Shown here: one piece after another, positions 17,841-28,466 of the stretch
Position numbering within the stretch: the first letter of the stretch is position 1
Layout: each line of letters starts with the position of its first letter
Assembly (NCBI GenBank): GCA_030673105.1
Contig: DAOVJS010000003.1
Coordinates: 1 to 44,474, forward strand
Length of the DNA stretch: 44,474 nucleotides
Direction of reading: 5' to 3'
From: Spirochaetota bacterium
GTDB lineage: Bacteria > Spirochaetota > B62-G9 > DRHN01
Translations under genes and position numbers: made by a program
Notes under the pieces: model-generated
Databases searched by the model: none
Seen by the model: the letters and a program-made list of their open reading frames with translations, nothing else
Told to the model about the DNA's origin: nothing

Positions 17841-18689
17841 TCAATCCCGGAGAAATTCCTTTAAATGGCTAAAATGCTCTCGTATTTTTTTCAACGCTCT
17901 TAACTCAATCTGCCGCACAGTTTCAGGAGAGATAAAAAGCTGTTCTCCTATATCTTTCAAAGTATATTTTTCACCTTTTAAGAAAGAATAACGATAAAGA
18001 AGAACTTTCTTCTCCTTTTCCGTTAATATATCCAGCATCTCTTCGGTCTTTTCTTTTAAATAATTTTTCATTACAATATTATCAGGGTTGTATTTCGGGT
18101 CTTCAACTGTATTTTTCAATGAGAAACTATCATCATTATTCGATGATTCAATCGATAAAACTTTGTCCGGCAGGTTAAGAATTGATCTTATCTCATCCTG
18201 ATCAATTTTTGTCTCTGACGCCAGTTCAGAATTATCAGCTGTTCTCCCGAAATCTTTTGAAAGTTTCTGCTGGGCCCGTGTCACTTTCCTCAGTTTTTCT
18301 TCTTTTCTGTGAGGAAGCCTTATCAGCCTGCTTTTGTTTGAAAGCGCACGAGCTATACTCTGTTTGATCCAGAAAGAGGCGTATGTACTGAATCTCACAT
18401 TTTTCCTGAAATCAAACTTGTCAGCGGCTTTTATTAATCCCAGGTTTCCTTCCTGAATTAGATCGAGCAGATCCATTTCACGAGAAATATAACCTTTTGC
18501 AATTTTAACAACCAGACGTAGATTAGACTTAATAAGAGTCTCACGCGCCTGCCCGTCACCCTGTAATATTTTTTTTGATAGTGACTTTTCCTCATCAGCT
18601 GTTAGAAGCTTATCCTTCTTAAGCTGATAGAGATAGGCACTTAAATTGCTTTCTGATCTGGGTTCTTTTTTTATTGTCATTTCCATCAC
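17841..18689 (-). CDS. Sigma-70 family RNA polymerase factor (second in window)
   Basis: NLRLVVKIAKGYISREMDLLDLIQEGNLGLIKAADKFDFRKNVRFSTYASFWIKQSI; TLKDIGEQLFISPETVRQIELRALKKIREH. Confidence 0.93.
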   Translation of the reverse strand: MMEMTIKKEPRSESNLSAYLYQLKKDKLLTADEEKSLSKKILQGDGQARETLIKSNLRLVVKIAKGYISREMDLLDLIQEGNLGLIKAADKFDFRKNVRFSTYASFWIKQSIARALSNKSRLIRLPHRKEEKLRKVTRAQQKLSKDFGRTADNSELASETKIDQDEIRSILNLPDKVLSIESSNNDDSFSLKNTVEDPKYNPDNIVMKNYLKEKTEEMLDILTEKEKKVLLYRYSFLKGEKYTLKDIGEQLFISPETVRQIELRALKKIREHFSHLKEFLRD

Positions 18690-19086
18690 TCAACATATTA
18701 AAGCAATTTATATGCCATATTTTTTTATTTTGATGTTTTTGTAATTCCCCTATTATAATCAGTTAGAAGGATATAATATTGCCTGCATTATTAATTAACT
18801 TATTTGTATAATTTTTCATAACATAATGACCAAAATTAACAAAATCAGTGTAAATAAACCAGCCCTCCTTAATTAATTATATATCAAATGTGTTTATTCT
18901 CCAGAATTATTACCAATTTCAATGAATAAGTTCAGTAAATCAGAAAACAGCACCTGCGAATAGGGAATTTTTAATAGGAAACATAAAAACAATTGACAAT
19001 CCATAACATTAATTGCAAAAAAACTGATATTTCTGTCGTATAATCAGGGTTATGTATAAAATAGTATACATTGATTGTATGATTTT

Positions 19087-20022
19087 TTATACTACAGCTT
19101 TTACTGCTTCCAAAGCGACTTCAAGCTGGTTTTCATCAGGCTCTTTTGTTGTAATTCTCTGGAGTAAAAGGCCAGGAGCAACCAGGACTTTCATGAATAG
19201 ACTATTTCTAAATTTGTCAGATAACTTTAAAAGTTCGTAAGAGAGAGACGCGATTACAGGTAATGCAACTATAATGTGAAGGAATAAAGTAATTATTTTC
19301 CTGTATACAATGTGCATGGTAGCAAAATCCTTGTACAGTAATTGTGTGGCTACCGTGATAAGTGGAAAGACAATTATCGTAATGAAAAATACAAAGAATA
19401 GAAAAGATGTTCCGCACCTGGGATGAAGAGTATTAAAACTTTTCGCTTCCTGAATAACGAGGGGCCGGTCAGCCTCGTAACAAAAAATTGACTTATGTTC
19501 AGCCCCATGGTACTGGAAAGTTCTCTTGATATCCTTAATAAAAGAAATAAAGATGATATAAAGGAGGAATACAGCGAGTCTGATCACACCCGCTATTATA
19601 TTAAAGAAAAATGGGCTATCTTTCTCTATAATACCGAGGAAATGAGTAGAAAGATTAGGTAATACCATAAAGAGACCGATTCCTAATGCCAGGGCCGGAA
19701 TCATCCCGAAAACAATAATAAAACTCGAACTATTCTTAGATTTTTTCTTTTTATCATCCTCGGGCATGGCAATTTCTGCTGAATACAGCAGTGATTTTAT
19801 ACCAAGAACAAGATTTTCAATAAGAGCTGAAATACCTCTCACAAAAGGTGCTCGTAAAATCTTATAAGACTGAACAGGGCTCTTTATATTATTTTTTACA
19901 ACTTCAATTGACCCATCGGGTTTGCGAACTGCAATTGTGTATACGTTCTTATTCCTGATCATTACACCCTCGATAACCGCCTGCCCCCCGATGAGAGACC
20001 TTTTTGTCTCACTCTTACCCAT
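19087..20022 (-). CDS. DUF1385 family membrane protein
   Basis: IGGQAVIEGVMIRNKNVYTIAVRKPDGSI; PFVRGISALIENLVLGIKSL; FQYHGAEHKSIFCYE; LHPRCGTSFLF. Start placed at MGKSETKR instead of the longer ORF. Confidence 0.9.
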   Translation of the reverse strand: MGKSETKRSLIGGQAVIEGVMIRNKNVYTIAVRKPDGSIEVVKNNIKSPVQSYKILRAPFVRGISALIENLVLGIKSLLYSAEIAMPEDDKKKKSKNSSSFIIVFGMIPALALGIGLFMVLPNLSTHFLGIIEKDSPFFFNIIAGVIRLAVFLLYIIFISFIKDIKRTFQYHGAEHKSIFCYEADRPLVIQEAKSFNTLHPRCGTSFLFFVFFITIIVFPLITVATQLLYKDFATMHIVYRKIITLFLHIIVALPVIASLSYELLKLSDKFRNSLFMKVLVAPGLLLQRITTKEPDENQLEVALEAVKAVV

Positions 20023-20400
20023 AACTTCCACTCCAATGCACAATTCAAAAAATATTCCAGGCAAGTAAACTGTCAATCTTGATTAAAAAATATTTCTTGC
20101 CTCATGGTTTCGAATAATAACATAATAGATAACCTTATCAATGTACATAAAATTTTAATTGCCGGACCAGCTTCCAAAATATAAGGGAGGCTGTCCAACA
20201 ACCTCTAATTAGGCTGTCCCATAACTACAGATTATATATTTGATGCTATATATTACACAGGTTATTATGTTTAAATAGTCATTTTATATGTTAAGGATCA
20301 GCCTGAAGGAATTAAGATTAGTGAACGATTATATAAGGCAGGCTTTAAAAATACATAGAAAATATCATTGAAGCATTTTTAGAAATATTTATCGTATTAC

Positions 20401-20613
20401 CTATTTTACCGTTTCTTTAATATTATACTTCTTCCTGAACCTCTCAATCCTTCCTGCAGTGTCAACTAACTTCTGTTTACCGGAAAAAAATGGATGGCAT
20501 GCTGAACATATCTCTATATGCTTTATATCCACTGTCGACCTTGTCTCAATTTTATTTCCACAGGCACAGGTAATGACAACGGGTTTATAATCAGGATGAA
20601 TACCATTTTTCAT
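20401..20613 (-). CDS. rpmE: 50S ribosomal protein L31, zinc-type
   Basis: [27 protein letters not shown]...[30 protein letters not shown]. Confidence 0.97.
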   Translation of the reverse strand: MKNGIHPDYKPVVITCACGNKIETRSTVDIKHIEICSACHPFFSGKQKLVDTAGRIERFRKKYNIKETVK

Positions 20614-20692
20614 ACGCTGCTCCAGTTTCCATGTAATTTATTAAAATATAATAATAAAAATTAATTTATACAAATTATTTGGACTGACAGTT

Positions 20693-22207
20693 TTATGCCG
20701 AATTATTCATCGAACGCAGAAAAGCCGCGTTATTCTTTGTTGCTTTCATTTTTTCAATTAATAGTTCCATTACTTCTAATTCATCCATAGGATGAAGGAC
20801 TTTTCTTAAAACCAATAATTTCTGCTGCTCTTCCCCTGTAAGCAGCAGCTCTTCTTTTCGCGTGCCGGATTTCCAGACATCGATAGCAGGAAATATCCTT
20901 CTTTCTACCAATCTTCTATCAAGATTAATTTCCATGTTGCCTGTTCCTTTAAACTCTTCAAATATCACCTCGTCCATTCTGCTCCCTGTATCAATGAGAG
21001 CCGTTGCCAGAATTGTAAGGCTGCCGCCCTCTTCAATATTTCTAGCCGCGCCAAAAAATCTCTTTGGTTTATGGAGAGCGTTTGAATCAACACCACCGGA
21101 CAGTATCTTACCTGATGTCGGGACAACCTGGTTGTATGCCCGGGCAAGCCTTGTAATGCTGTCAAGGAGGATCACAACATCTTTTTTATGCTCAACAAGT
21201 CTCTTGGCTTTTTCTATGACCATCTCCGCAACCTGAACATGTCTCGTCGCAGGTTCATCAAAGGTTGAACTGATTACCTCACCGCTCACACTTCGCTGCA
21301 TATCAGTGACCTCTTCGGGCCTTTCATCTATGAGGAGAACAATAAGAACAATATCGGGATGATTGGTTGTGACAGAGTTGGCTATCTGCTGAATAAGTAT
21401 CGTCTTGCCGGTTCTTGGAGGAGCCACGATAAGCCCCCTCTGCCCCTTTCCGATCGGAATAAATAAGTTGACGACTCTCATCGCTATATTGTCCGGGATA
21501 GTTTCGAGAGAGATTCTTCCATCTGGATACAGGGGCGTTAAATTATCGAAAAGGATTCTCTTCTGCGAAACCTCAGGGTCCTCATAATTCACAGCTTCAA
21601 CTCTTAATAGAGCAAAGAACCGCTCGTTTTCTTTTGGAGGACGTACCTGTCCGGACACGGTATCTCCGGTTTTTAATCCGAATAATCGAATTTGAGACGG
21701 TGAGACATAAATATCATCCGGACCTGGCAGGTAATTATAGCTGGGGGACCGCAGGAAACCGTACCCGTCCTGTAATATTTCAAGCACACCTGACGCAAAA
21801 ATCAGGCCATGTTTTTCAGTCTGAGCCTGAAGAATTGCAAAGATCAGGTCCTGCTTTTTCATTCTGCCGGTGCCTTCAATACTAAACTCCATTGCAAGAG
21901 AGGAAAGTCCCGAAATAGTCATGTTTGTGAGCTCATTTATATTCAACTTGGCAAAATTAATCTTTTTTTTCTCTTCTGCCTTCTTCTTCTTCTTCACCTT
22001 TCTAATAATTGCTATTTTCCCTACACCACTCTCTGTCATAGATTCTGTTTCGAAGGATGCAGACACAGATTCAGAAATGATTTCAGGTTTTGATTCGATG
22101 GCTGAATCAGCATCAGGTTCTTCTGTCTTTCCTACCGGACTCCCGGCAGGAGTCTCTTCGTTGATATAATCTTCACCCGGTTCGCTGAGATTGTCTGGTA
22201 TTCCCAT
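20693..22207 (-). CDS. rho: Transcription termination factor Rho with acidic/Lys-rich N-terminal extension
   Basis: [88 protein letters not shown]. Start assigned at MGIPDNLSE. Confidence 0.96.
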   Translation of the reverse strand: MGIPDNLSEPGEDYINEETPAGSPVGKTEEPDADSAIESKPEIISESVSASFETESMTESGVGKIAIIRKVKKKKKAEEKKKINFAKLNINELTNMTISGLSSLAMEFSIEGTGRMKKQDLIFAILQAQTEKHGLIFASGVLEILQDGYGFLRSPSYNYLPGPDDIYVSPSQIRLFGLKTGDTVSGQVRPPKENERFFALLRVEAVNYEDPEVSQKRILFDNLTPLYPDGRISLETIPDNIAMRVVNLFIPIGKGQRGLIVAPPRTGKTILIQQIANSVTTNHPDIVLIVLLIDERPEEVTDMQRSVSGEVISSTFDEPATRHVQVAEMVIEKAKRLVEHKKDVVILLDSITRLARAYNQVVPTSGKILSGGVDSNALHKPKRFFGAARNIEEGGSLTILATALIDTGSRMDEVIFEEFKGTGNMEINLDRRLVERRIFPAIDVWKSGTRKEELLLTGEEQQKLLVLRKVLHPMDELEVMELLIEKMKATKNNAAFLRSMNNSA

Positions 22208-22512
22208 ATCCACTCCACCATTCAATTGTATTTTTATACAAGCTGCAATAATGCACGTATAAATTGACGGTAATAACCAGTAGGGCACACTACTCTTTGT
22301 GTAATTTATCAGGTGTCACATATCTAATAAACCATCACACTTTATTGTCTATACAGTAAAATTTAAGAAGCGTTATAAGAATAAAACCCCGTAATAGAAC
22401 AGTTACTCCTGCGGCCTTTTAAAGAGGTTTTTAAAAAGCAGATAATAGGTATGCATATTATACTGTTCAAGTTAAACGATTTTTTACTCAGTGTCAATAG
22501 AAAAATACAAAC

Positions 22513-23508
22513 TTATTTAATAAAATTATCCATTTTTTCAAATAATTCAGGGATCTGCTTAAAAAGAGGTTTTATCTCATACTCCAGTACATCTCCTACA
22601 GTGATCATATCTCCATTTTTAAAAGCGCTTTCAACGGATTTTAAACGATCAGTTATTTCATAGAATAAGTCATCGATACTCTTATCGGATATTAACATGG
22701 ACTTAAAATCAATAGTATACATAATTTTCGTAATTTTCAGGATCGATATCACCTCATCCAGAAGCTCCGTTATGTAGCAAAGATCACCTAATGCCTTTCT
22801 ATCTCTCCCGATCTGTAAATCTTTTGAAATACTATCAAATTTTTGAAATGAACTGCTGCAGACATAGGACAGGTCCTGAAAAATCTCCCCTAAAAAAGAA
22901 GATGTCTTGGTTTTATCCCAGTCCTTAAAAAATAAAATATTTTTAATAACCGCCCACTTAAAAACTATGGCAATAAAATACAGCATATTCTTCAGTAAAT
23001 CCTTCAGCTTTTTTATTCCTTCAGGGTCAATATATTTTTTTTCATAAATTAGAATAAATTCATTCATTTCTAAAAGAACGTCCTTAAGTGTAATTCCTTT
23101 CCTGTTAACTATAACAATCGAATTTACGTTTAAAATTCTCAAAGAATCAACGATTCCTGAATAAATAAGCTTCATTCCTTCCAGAATAGAATCATAGTAT
23201 GTCAGACTATCTGAGTCGTCATACTCACTCAGTATTCTGATAATATACTCACCTAAAGACACAATAGTATTTACTGCGAGCTCAATCTGTGTTAAAGTAA
23301 TTACCTTTAATTCCTTGACCAATGATATACTTCTGCTGAATTCAGAGCAGTTATAATCAAAAGGAACTGTTACGCTGTCAATTGAAATAGATTCTATCAC
23401 GTTATCGTTTTCCACAATCCAGCTTTCAAGACCTTTAATTATTTCCCCCACATTCTTTTCAGTTTCGAGTTCAAACTCAATCTTTTCCTCATTAATGAGA
23501 ATCTCCAT
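22513..23508 (-). CDS. Uncharacterised 331-aa protein next to fliD
   Basis: Intact ORF on the same strand, about 70 nt downstream of fliD; mostly helical by composition. Confidence 0.75.
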   Translation of the reverse strand: MEILINEEKIEFELETEKNVGEIIKGLESWIVENDNVIESISIDSVTVPFDYNCSEFSRSISLVKELKVITLTQIELAVNTIVSLGEYIIRILSEYDDSDSLTYYDSILEGMKLIYSGIVDSLRILNVNSIVIVNRKGITLKDVLLEMNEFILIYEKKYIDPEGIKKLKDLLKNMLYFIAIVFKWAVIKNILFFKDWDKTKTSSFLGEIFQDLSYVCSSSFQKFDSISKDLQIGRDRKALGDLCYITELLDEVISILKITKIMYTIDFKSMLISDKSIDDLFYEITDRLKSVESAFKNGDMITVGDVLEYEIKPLFKQIPELFEKMDNFIK

Positions 23509-23577
23509 TTACTCACTCCTTCAAGAATGCCGGTATAAAACTATTATTAGTAAAAACGATACAAACCATCTTATTGT

Positions 23578-25560
23578 CTATTTTTGAAACTGCCTGGAAA
23601 AATTCTCTATACTTTTCTGATTTAATTCCAGCTCATTGAGCGCCTGCTGCATAACCGTAAAATCACGTTCAAGTTTTTTCCTGTATACCTCTATATGTAC
23701 ATTCCAATTATCAATACTTTTTTCCTGCTCCTTGATTCCAGTATCGGTATTTTTTATCCTGTTGATTATTATTCCATTACGGGGACTTGTATAACCCTTT
23801 AAAGTTTTATCCATCACATACGCGGTCCCATTATCGATGGCCACATCATTATTGGTGTCCGAGCCAAAGAGCTGCTTTACTATTTCAGGAAATTTTTCAA
23901 ATGCGGTAATAAATTTATCCTCATCAACATGTAAATATCCTTCTTTTATATCACTCCAATCAGACCCGTACGCTCCCGTTGATATACCTATCTGGGCAAG
24001 CAGCGAAAGTTCTTTTCCCATATCGGTGGGATAGGGATTCATCATTATTCTCTGTAACTTGCTCTTTAATCCCATGACAGTAATATCTCCTGAAAGTATG
24101 CCTGTCTCATTTTCTTCGGAAAGTACTTCACTCACAGTCGCCCCTGTTTGCTCGTTAATATACTTAAGAAGTTCATTATACCTGGACACCATGTCCACAA
24201 TTTTACCCGTTATTTTTTCATAATCCCTGTCTATTTTTAACAACACCTCTTCTTCGGATTCTTTTCTCAATTTAATTTTCACGCCTTTAATAACATCCTC
24301 AAACTCATTTGTATCTCTGATAATCTTTACACCATCAATATACAATACGGCATCTCTCCCGGTCTGAACAGGATGTTTGGGGGATATCCCTTCTCTAACC
24401 AAGGTGTCTTCAAGAACAAGGTCCCTGTATTCTATTCGCCTGCCTGTATTCCTGTTTATAAAGAAGATTCTGTTTATCTGCTCACCCTCTTTGAGAATAT
24501 CGGTAAGCCTGTAAGTATACTCCGTGAAATTATCCGCGAGTGTGTCTACATCCAGCTTACCCACAAGGCCCGCCTCATTCCCAATGCCGATTACGTTATT
24601 GTCGATGACTACAGGCTCCACTTTCTCTTCCTCCGGTACTTCAATCTTTGAAATGGACCGGCCGCCTTCAACCCTTACCTCCCTGATGGTTACCTCTCCT
24701 ATATTTTTAAGCTCTGGCCACAGAACAGGTTCTTCCGGTTTTTCTTCTTCTTTAACTTCAACAGCTCTTATTTTAATCTTTAAATAAACATTCGGGTCAG
24801 CCGTAACACTTTCCCCCAGAATAAACTCCACACTATTTTCCGGTTCAAGGGTTAATATTTCATCATATACCCTGTATCCAGAAGATTCCTCAATGGGAAA
24901 AACTCTCTCCTGCTTAAACTCAGTATCAACCTCTAAACCTGATTCTTCTTTAAACAGGCCTATATCTTGAAAAAAATCGGAAGTTGCTCCATCATCCACG
25001 GCAATTCGATTCTTTTCACCCGTCTTATTTACTTCCAGGACGAGAACAGAAGTTTTATCTGTATCTCTGGTTATTTTAGCGGTCAGGTACGCACCCGCCT
25101 GTCTGTTAATTGCCTCAGCGAGGTCGTCAATTCTTCCTCCTCCGAACCGGACACCCACTTCTTCTTCACCGATATTAATTTTAAGATAAGTTTCTCCTAA
25201 TATTCTATTACTCTTAACCGGATCAGAAAGAATTTTTTCGTTGAGGGCAATACGCTCCACATTAACAGTGCTGGTTGAAGGCTGTGCAATCCTCGTCGCG
25301 TCGGCAATTAATGCGCCCTCATCACTTGAAACGGCAATTTTGTCTTCAAAGGGTGAGCGGAACCCGTATAAAGCCGCAGAAGCTTTCTGTAAATTATTGA
25401 TATTATTGTTGAGGGTTATCCAGGCGGTTTTTTCTTTATTTAACTCTTCTTTGACAGCTTCAAACCTGTCGATCTTTCTACTCTCTACACTGACAAGTTT
25501 ATCAATGACCCCTTTTATATCTATATTACTTGAAATCCCAGGAAGGTTGAAATCGGGCAT
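23578..25560 (-). CDS. fliD: Flagellar filament cap protein FliD
   Basis: FNLPGISSNIDIKGVIDKLVSVESRKIDRFE; MVSRYNELLKYINEQTG; SLLAQIGISTGAYGSDW; C-terminal ERDFTVMQQALNELE. Confidence 0.93.
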   Translation of the reverse strand: MPDFNLPGISSNIDIKGVIDKLVSVESRKIDRFEAVKEELNKEKTAWITLNNNINNLQKASAALYGFRSPFEDKIAVSSDEGALIADATRIAQPSTSTVNVERIALNEKILSDPVKSNRILGETYLKINIGEEEVGVRFGGGRIDDLAEAINRQAGAYLTAKITRDTDKTSVLVLEVNKTGEKNRIAVDDGATSDFFQDIGLFKEESGLEVDTEFKQERVFPIEESSGYRVYDEILTLEPENSVEFILGESVTADPNVYLKIKIRAVEVKEEEKPEEPVLWPELKNIGEVTIREVRVEGGRSISKIEVPEEEKVEPVVIDNNVIGIGNEAGLVGKLDVDTLADNFTEYTYRLTDILKEGEQINRIFFINRNTGRRIEYRDLVLEDTLVREGISPKHPVQTGRDAVLYIDGVKIIRDTNEFEDVIKGVKIKLRKESEEEVLLKIDRDYEKITGKIVDMVSRYNELLKYINEQTGATVSEVLSEENETGILSGDITVMGLKSKLQRIMMNPYPTDMGKELSLLAQIGISTGAYGSDWSDIKEGYLHVDEDKFITAFEKFPEIVKQLFGSDTNNDVAIDNGTAYVMDKTLKGYTSPRNGIIINRIKNTDTGIKEQEKSIDNWNVHIEVYRKKLERDFTVMQQALNELELNQKSIENFSRQFQK

Positions 25561-25615
25561 CTATAATCCCCGGAGTTAAAATGAATTCCCCGGGCCGCCT
25601 TAGCTTATCGCAATT

Positions 25616-26008
25616 TCACCTTTCTTCATCAACAAGAAGACCGATCATTTCCTGAATTCTTGCAGCAAGCTGTAATATTTGCTCCGGAGGAATCTCTTTT
25701 ATAACCTTATCGGTTTCGGTATCAATTACCTTTACAACTACCCTGTGGGTTTCTTCATGTATCCTGAAATCCAGTCTCCTGTTGAAAATTTCACCTGTAT
25801 GCTTTAATTTCTCTAAAGCCTCACTGATATGGGCCTTGCCTTCAAAATATCCTGTATCTTTAGCCCTGATATCATCAGAATGCAGAGAAATATTATCAGA
25901 AGTTCCTTCATTTTTAAAAATCTCTTCCCTATTGTCAAGTTTACTCCCGGGAATTCCTTTCAGGTTATACTCTCTTCCAGGGTGTCCCCTGATGATTTCT
26001 ATCCCCAT
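25616..26008 (-). CDS. flaG: FlaG family protein
   Basis: LDFRIHEETHRVVVKVIDTETDKVIKEIPPEQILQLAARIQEMIGLLVDE; ATG at 26008 has SD GGAGGTG. Confidence 0.88.
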   Translation of the reverse strand: MGIEIIRGHPGREYNLKGIPGSKLDNREEIFKNEGTSDNISLHSDDIRAKDTGYFEGKAHISEALEKLKHTGEIFNRRLDFRIHEETHRVVVKVIDTETDKVIKEIPPEQILQLAARIQEMIGLLVDEER

Positions 26009-26125
26009 TATATACACCTCCCGGCTAATTTCCGGATTTCGTCTCTGACAACAGACCCGGAAAAAAGCGTAATTTTTTAACAATACCTGCGGCAAAAGCC
26101 GCAGGTATGTGATCGGCGTGACTGC

Positions 26126-26938
26126 CTAACCCAATAACCTCATAACTGACTCCGTTTTCAGATTGGCCTGCATCAGCATAGCAACTCCTGAGTCCTTTAA
26201 GATCTTCAGACGCATGAAATTGACAATTTCCGAAGCCATTTCAGTATCTCTTATTCTTGACTCTGCCGCCTGAAGGTTCTCTGCCGCTACTGAAAGATTA
26301 GAAACAACATACTCAAGCCTGTTCTGTACTGCTCCATAGGAGGCCCTCTGTTTCGAGACAATACCGACAGCTTGATCAACCCTGTTAAGGGCTTCATTCG
26401 CAGAGTTTATAGTAGACATTGTCAATCCGGATACGCCGATAGCCGCAGCTGTCATGGTTTTCATAACCGCTGTGATATCCTGTCCCGGATTGGGGCCAAC
26501 CTGAAACTTAAAACTCAGGTTTGAACCATCCAAAATCTTAAACTTGTTAAACTCTGTAGTTTCAGCTATACGGTCTATCTCCTCTATCAACTGAGAGACC
26601 TCGACCTGAATAAGGCTTCTGTCCTCTTCAGAATATACGGCATTGGCAGACTGGACAGCAAGCTCCCTCAAACGATGAAGGATCGCGTGTACAGACTGCA
26701 AAGAGCCTTCAGCTGTCTGAATAAAAGAAATGCTGTTTAAGGCATTCTTCTGCGCCTGTTTCAGTCCTCTGATCTGGGATCTCAGTGTTTCAGATACAGC
26801 CAATCCCGAAGCGTCATCACCTGCCCTGTTTATCCGCAAACCCGACGCAAGCTTTTCAATAGACTTTGAGAGTTCCCTCTCATGCTGTGTCAGAATCCGG
26901 TTTGCGAAGATAGCAGATATATTGTGGTTAATGATCAT
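26126..26938 (-). CDS. Flagellin (divergent FlaB paralogue)
   Basis: [59 protein letters not shown]...ESRIRDTEMASEIVNFMRLKILKDSGVAMLMQANL. Confidence 0.95.
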   Translation of the reverse strand: MIINHNISAIFANRILTQHERELSKSIEKLASGLRINRAGDDASGLAVSETLRSQIRGLKQAQKNALNSISFIQTAEGSLQSVHAILHRLRELAVQSANAVYSEEDRSLIQVEVSQLIEEIDRIAETTEFNKFKILDGSNLSFKFQVGPNPGQDITAVMKTMTAAAIGVSGLTMSTINSANEALNRVDQAVGIVSKQRASYGAVQNRLEYVVSNLSVAAENLQAAESRIRDTEMASEIVNFMRLKILKDSGVAMLMQANLKTESVMRLLG

Positions 26939-27147
26939 ACTATCTCCTCCCTCCATAGAGATTCGGTGGCTGAAAATTCCATTTTCAGCCAATTACGGTC
27001 AGGTACTTGAATAATAATCTAACCGATCACCAGACCATTCTTTCCCGTACCGTAAATTTCCAAATCCTGCCGGGTTTACCGCCTTTGCATGATCAACATT
27101 ATGACGCCTGGATCAGGCCTTTCTGTACCACCCCTAAATACCGGCCT

Positions 27148-28002
27148 CTACACAAGAAGCTGCAGCACAGCCTGCGGCTTCAGGTTAGCCTGGGCAAGCA
27201 TTGCAGTGCCCGACTGGACCAGTATTGTGTTTTTTACGAACTCAACCATCTGCGCTGCCATATCCGTGTCACGAATTAACGATTCAGCGGCCTGCATATT
27301 TTCAGCCCCCACAAGGACTCCGCGTACAGCCATTTCGAACCTGTTCTGATAGGCCCCAAGATCGGCCCTTAGACTGGATACTCTTTGTAAAGCCTCGTCA
27401 ACGATACCGATCGCGGCATTAGCAACGCCTGGAGTTGAGAGACTGATAGATCTCCCCTCAGGTTTTAAAGCAAGCGCCTCCGAAGTCATGGTGCCTATAT
27501 AGGCCCTTTCCCTCTGGTCCATGTTTGCCCCAACGTGAAACCACATTGAAGCTGTGGGAGTTCCGCCTGCAGCGGGGTTCGCAAATGAGCCTGTAAGCAT
27601 ATTGTACCCGTTGAACTGAGCATGAGAAGCGACCCGGTCGATCTCATCAACAAGCTGAGATACTTCAACCTGGATCTGCATCCTATCCTCGGGGGTGTAT
27701 ATGCCGTTTGCCGCCTGAACAGAGAGTTCTCGTATCCTGTGAAGAATATCCTGGTCTTCCTGCAGATACCCCTCGGTGGTCTGGATAAAGGAAACTGCGT
27801 TTTCAATATTTCTCGCAGCCTGTTTTAATCCCCTTATCTGAGACCTCATCTTTTCAGAAACAGCAAGGCCCGATGCGTCGTCACCTGCTCTCGTAATTCT
27901 CTCACCTGATGACAGCTTGGCGATGTCTTTATCCACGTCCAGATTTTTAAACTTCAAAATCCTGTTGGCGTAGAGAGCACTCATATTGTGGTTGATGATC
28001 AT
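27148..28002 (-). CDS. flaB: Flagellin, spirochaete FlaB type
   Basis: [20 protein letters not shown]...[23 protein letters not shown]...[42 protein letters not shown]. Confidence 0.95.
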   Translation of the reverse strand: MIINHNMSALYANRILKFKNLDVDKDIAKLSSGERITRAGDDASGLAVSEKMRSQIRGLKQAARNIENAVSFIQTTEGYLQEDQDILHRIRELSVQAANGIYTPEDRMQIQVEVSQLVDEIDRVASHAQFNGYNMLTGSFANPAAGGTPTASMWFHVGANMDQRERAYIGTMTSEALALKPEGRSISLSTPGVANAAIGIVDEALQRVSSLRADLGAYQNRFEMAVRGVLVGAENMQAAESLIRDTDMAAQMVEFVKNTILVQSGTAMLAQANLKPQAVLQLLV

Positions 28003-28466
28003 AAATCTACCCTCCTTGATTAGTCTCATGCCTCCCTGCATGAGGATCTTTTTACAAGGTTTTTCTCCTTGTAGCTGCGTATCCCAAAGGGACGGGCGAT
28101 TACTCCGATACGCGTTTTCGTTTCATCCCCTTCTCCGTCCTCTCCTCTCGAGCAGGAAAGGCCGGTATACCGCTTTAAAGACCAGCAACTAAAATTATGC
28201 CCCTTTGTGGAAAAACAGGCTCCTTCAAGTCAAGGGTAAAAGAGCCTCTTTCCTCAAATCAGAGCACCCTATGAAACAAAATACTATGTTTCATATTGCA
28301 GCCTCAAATACTTTAAAGCCCCGGGAGGGGCATAAAATAAGTTGCTGGAACTCCATAATCAAGGACAGGTTAAACCACTACCCGATACCGGGGTGGATTA
28401 ATTCCTATTTCAAAGATCAATTTATACAGGTGACCATAAATTACAGTCACCGGTAAATAATACTCA

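Noticed and set aside
18690-19086. Long AT-rich gap searched for RNA genes or a small element
   Set aside because: No convincing hairpins, ORFs or repeats seen by eye.
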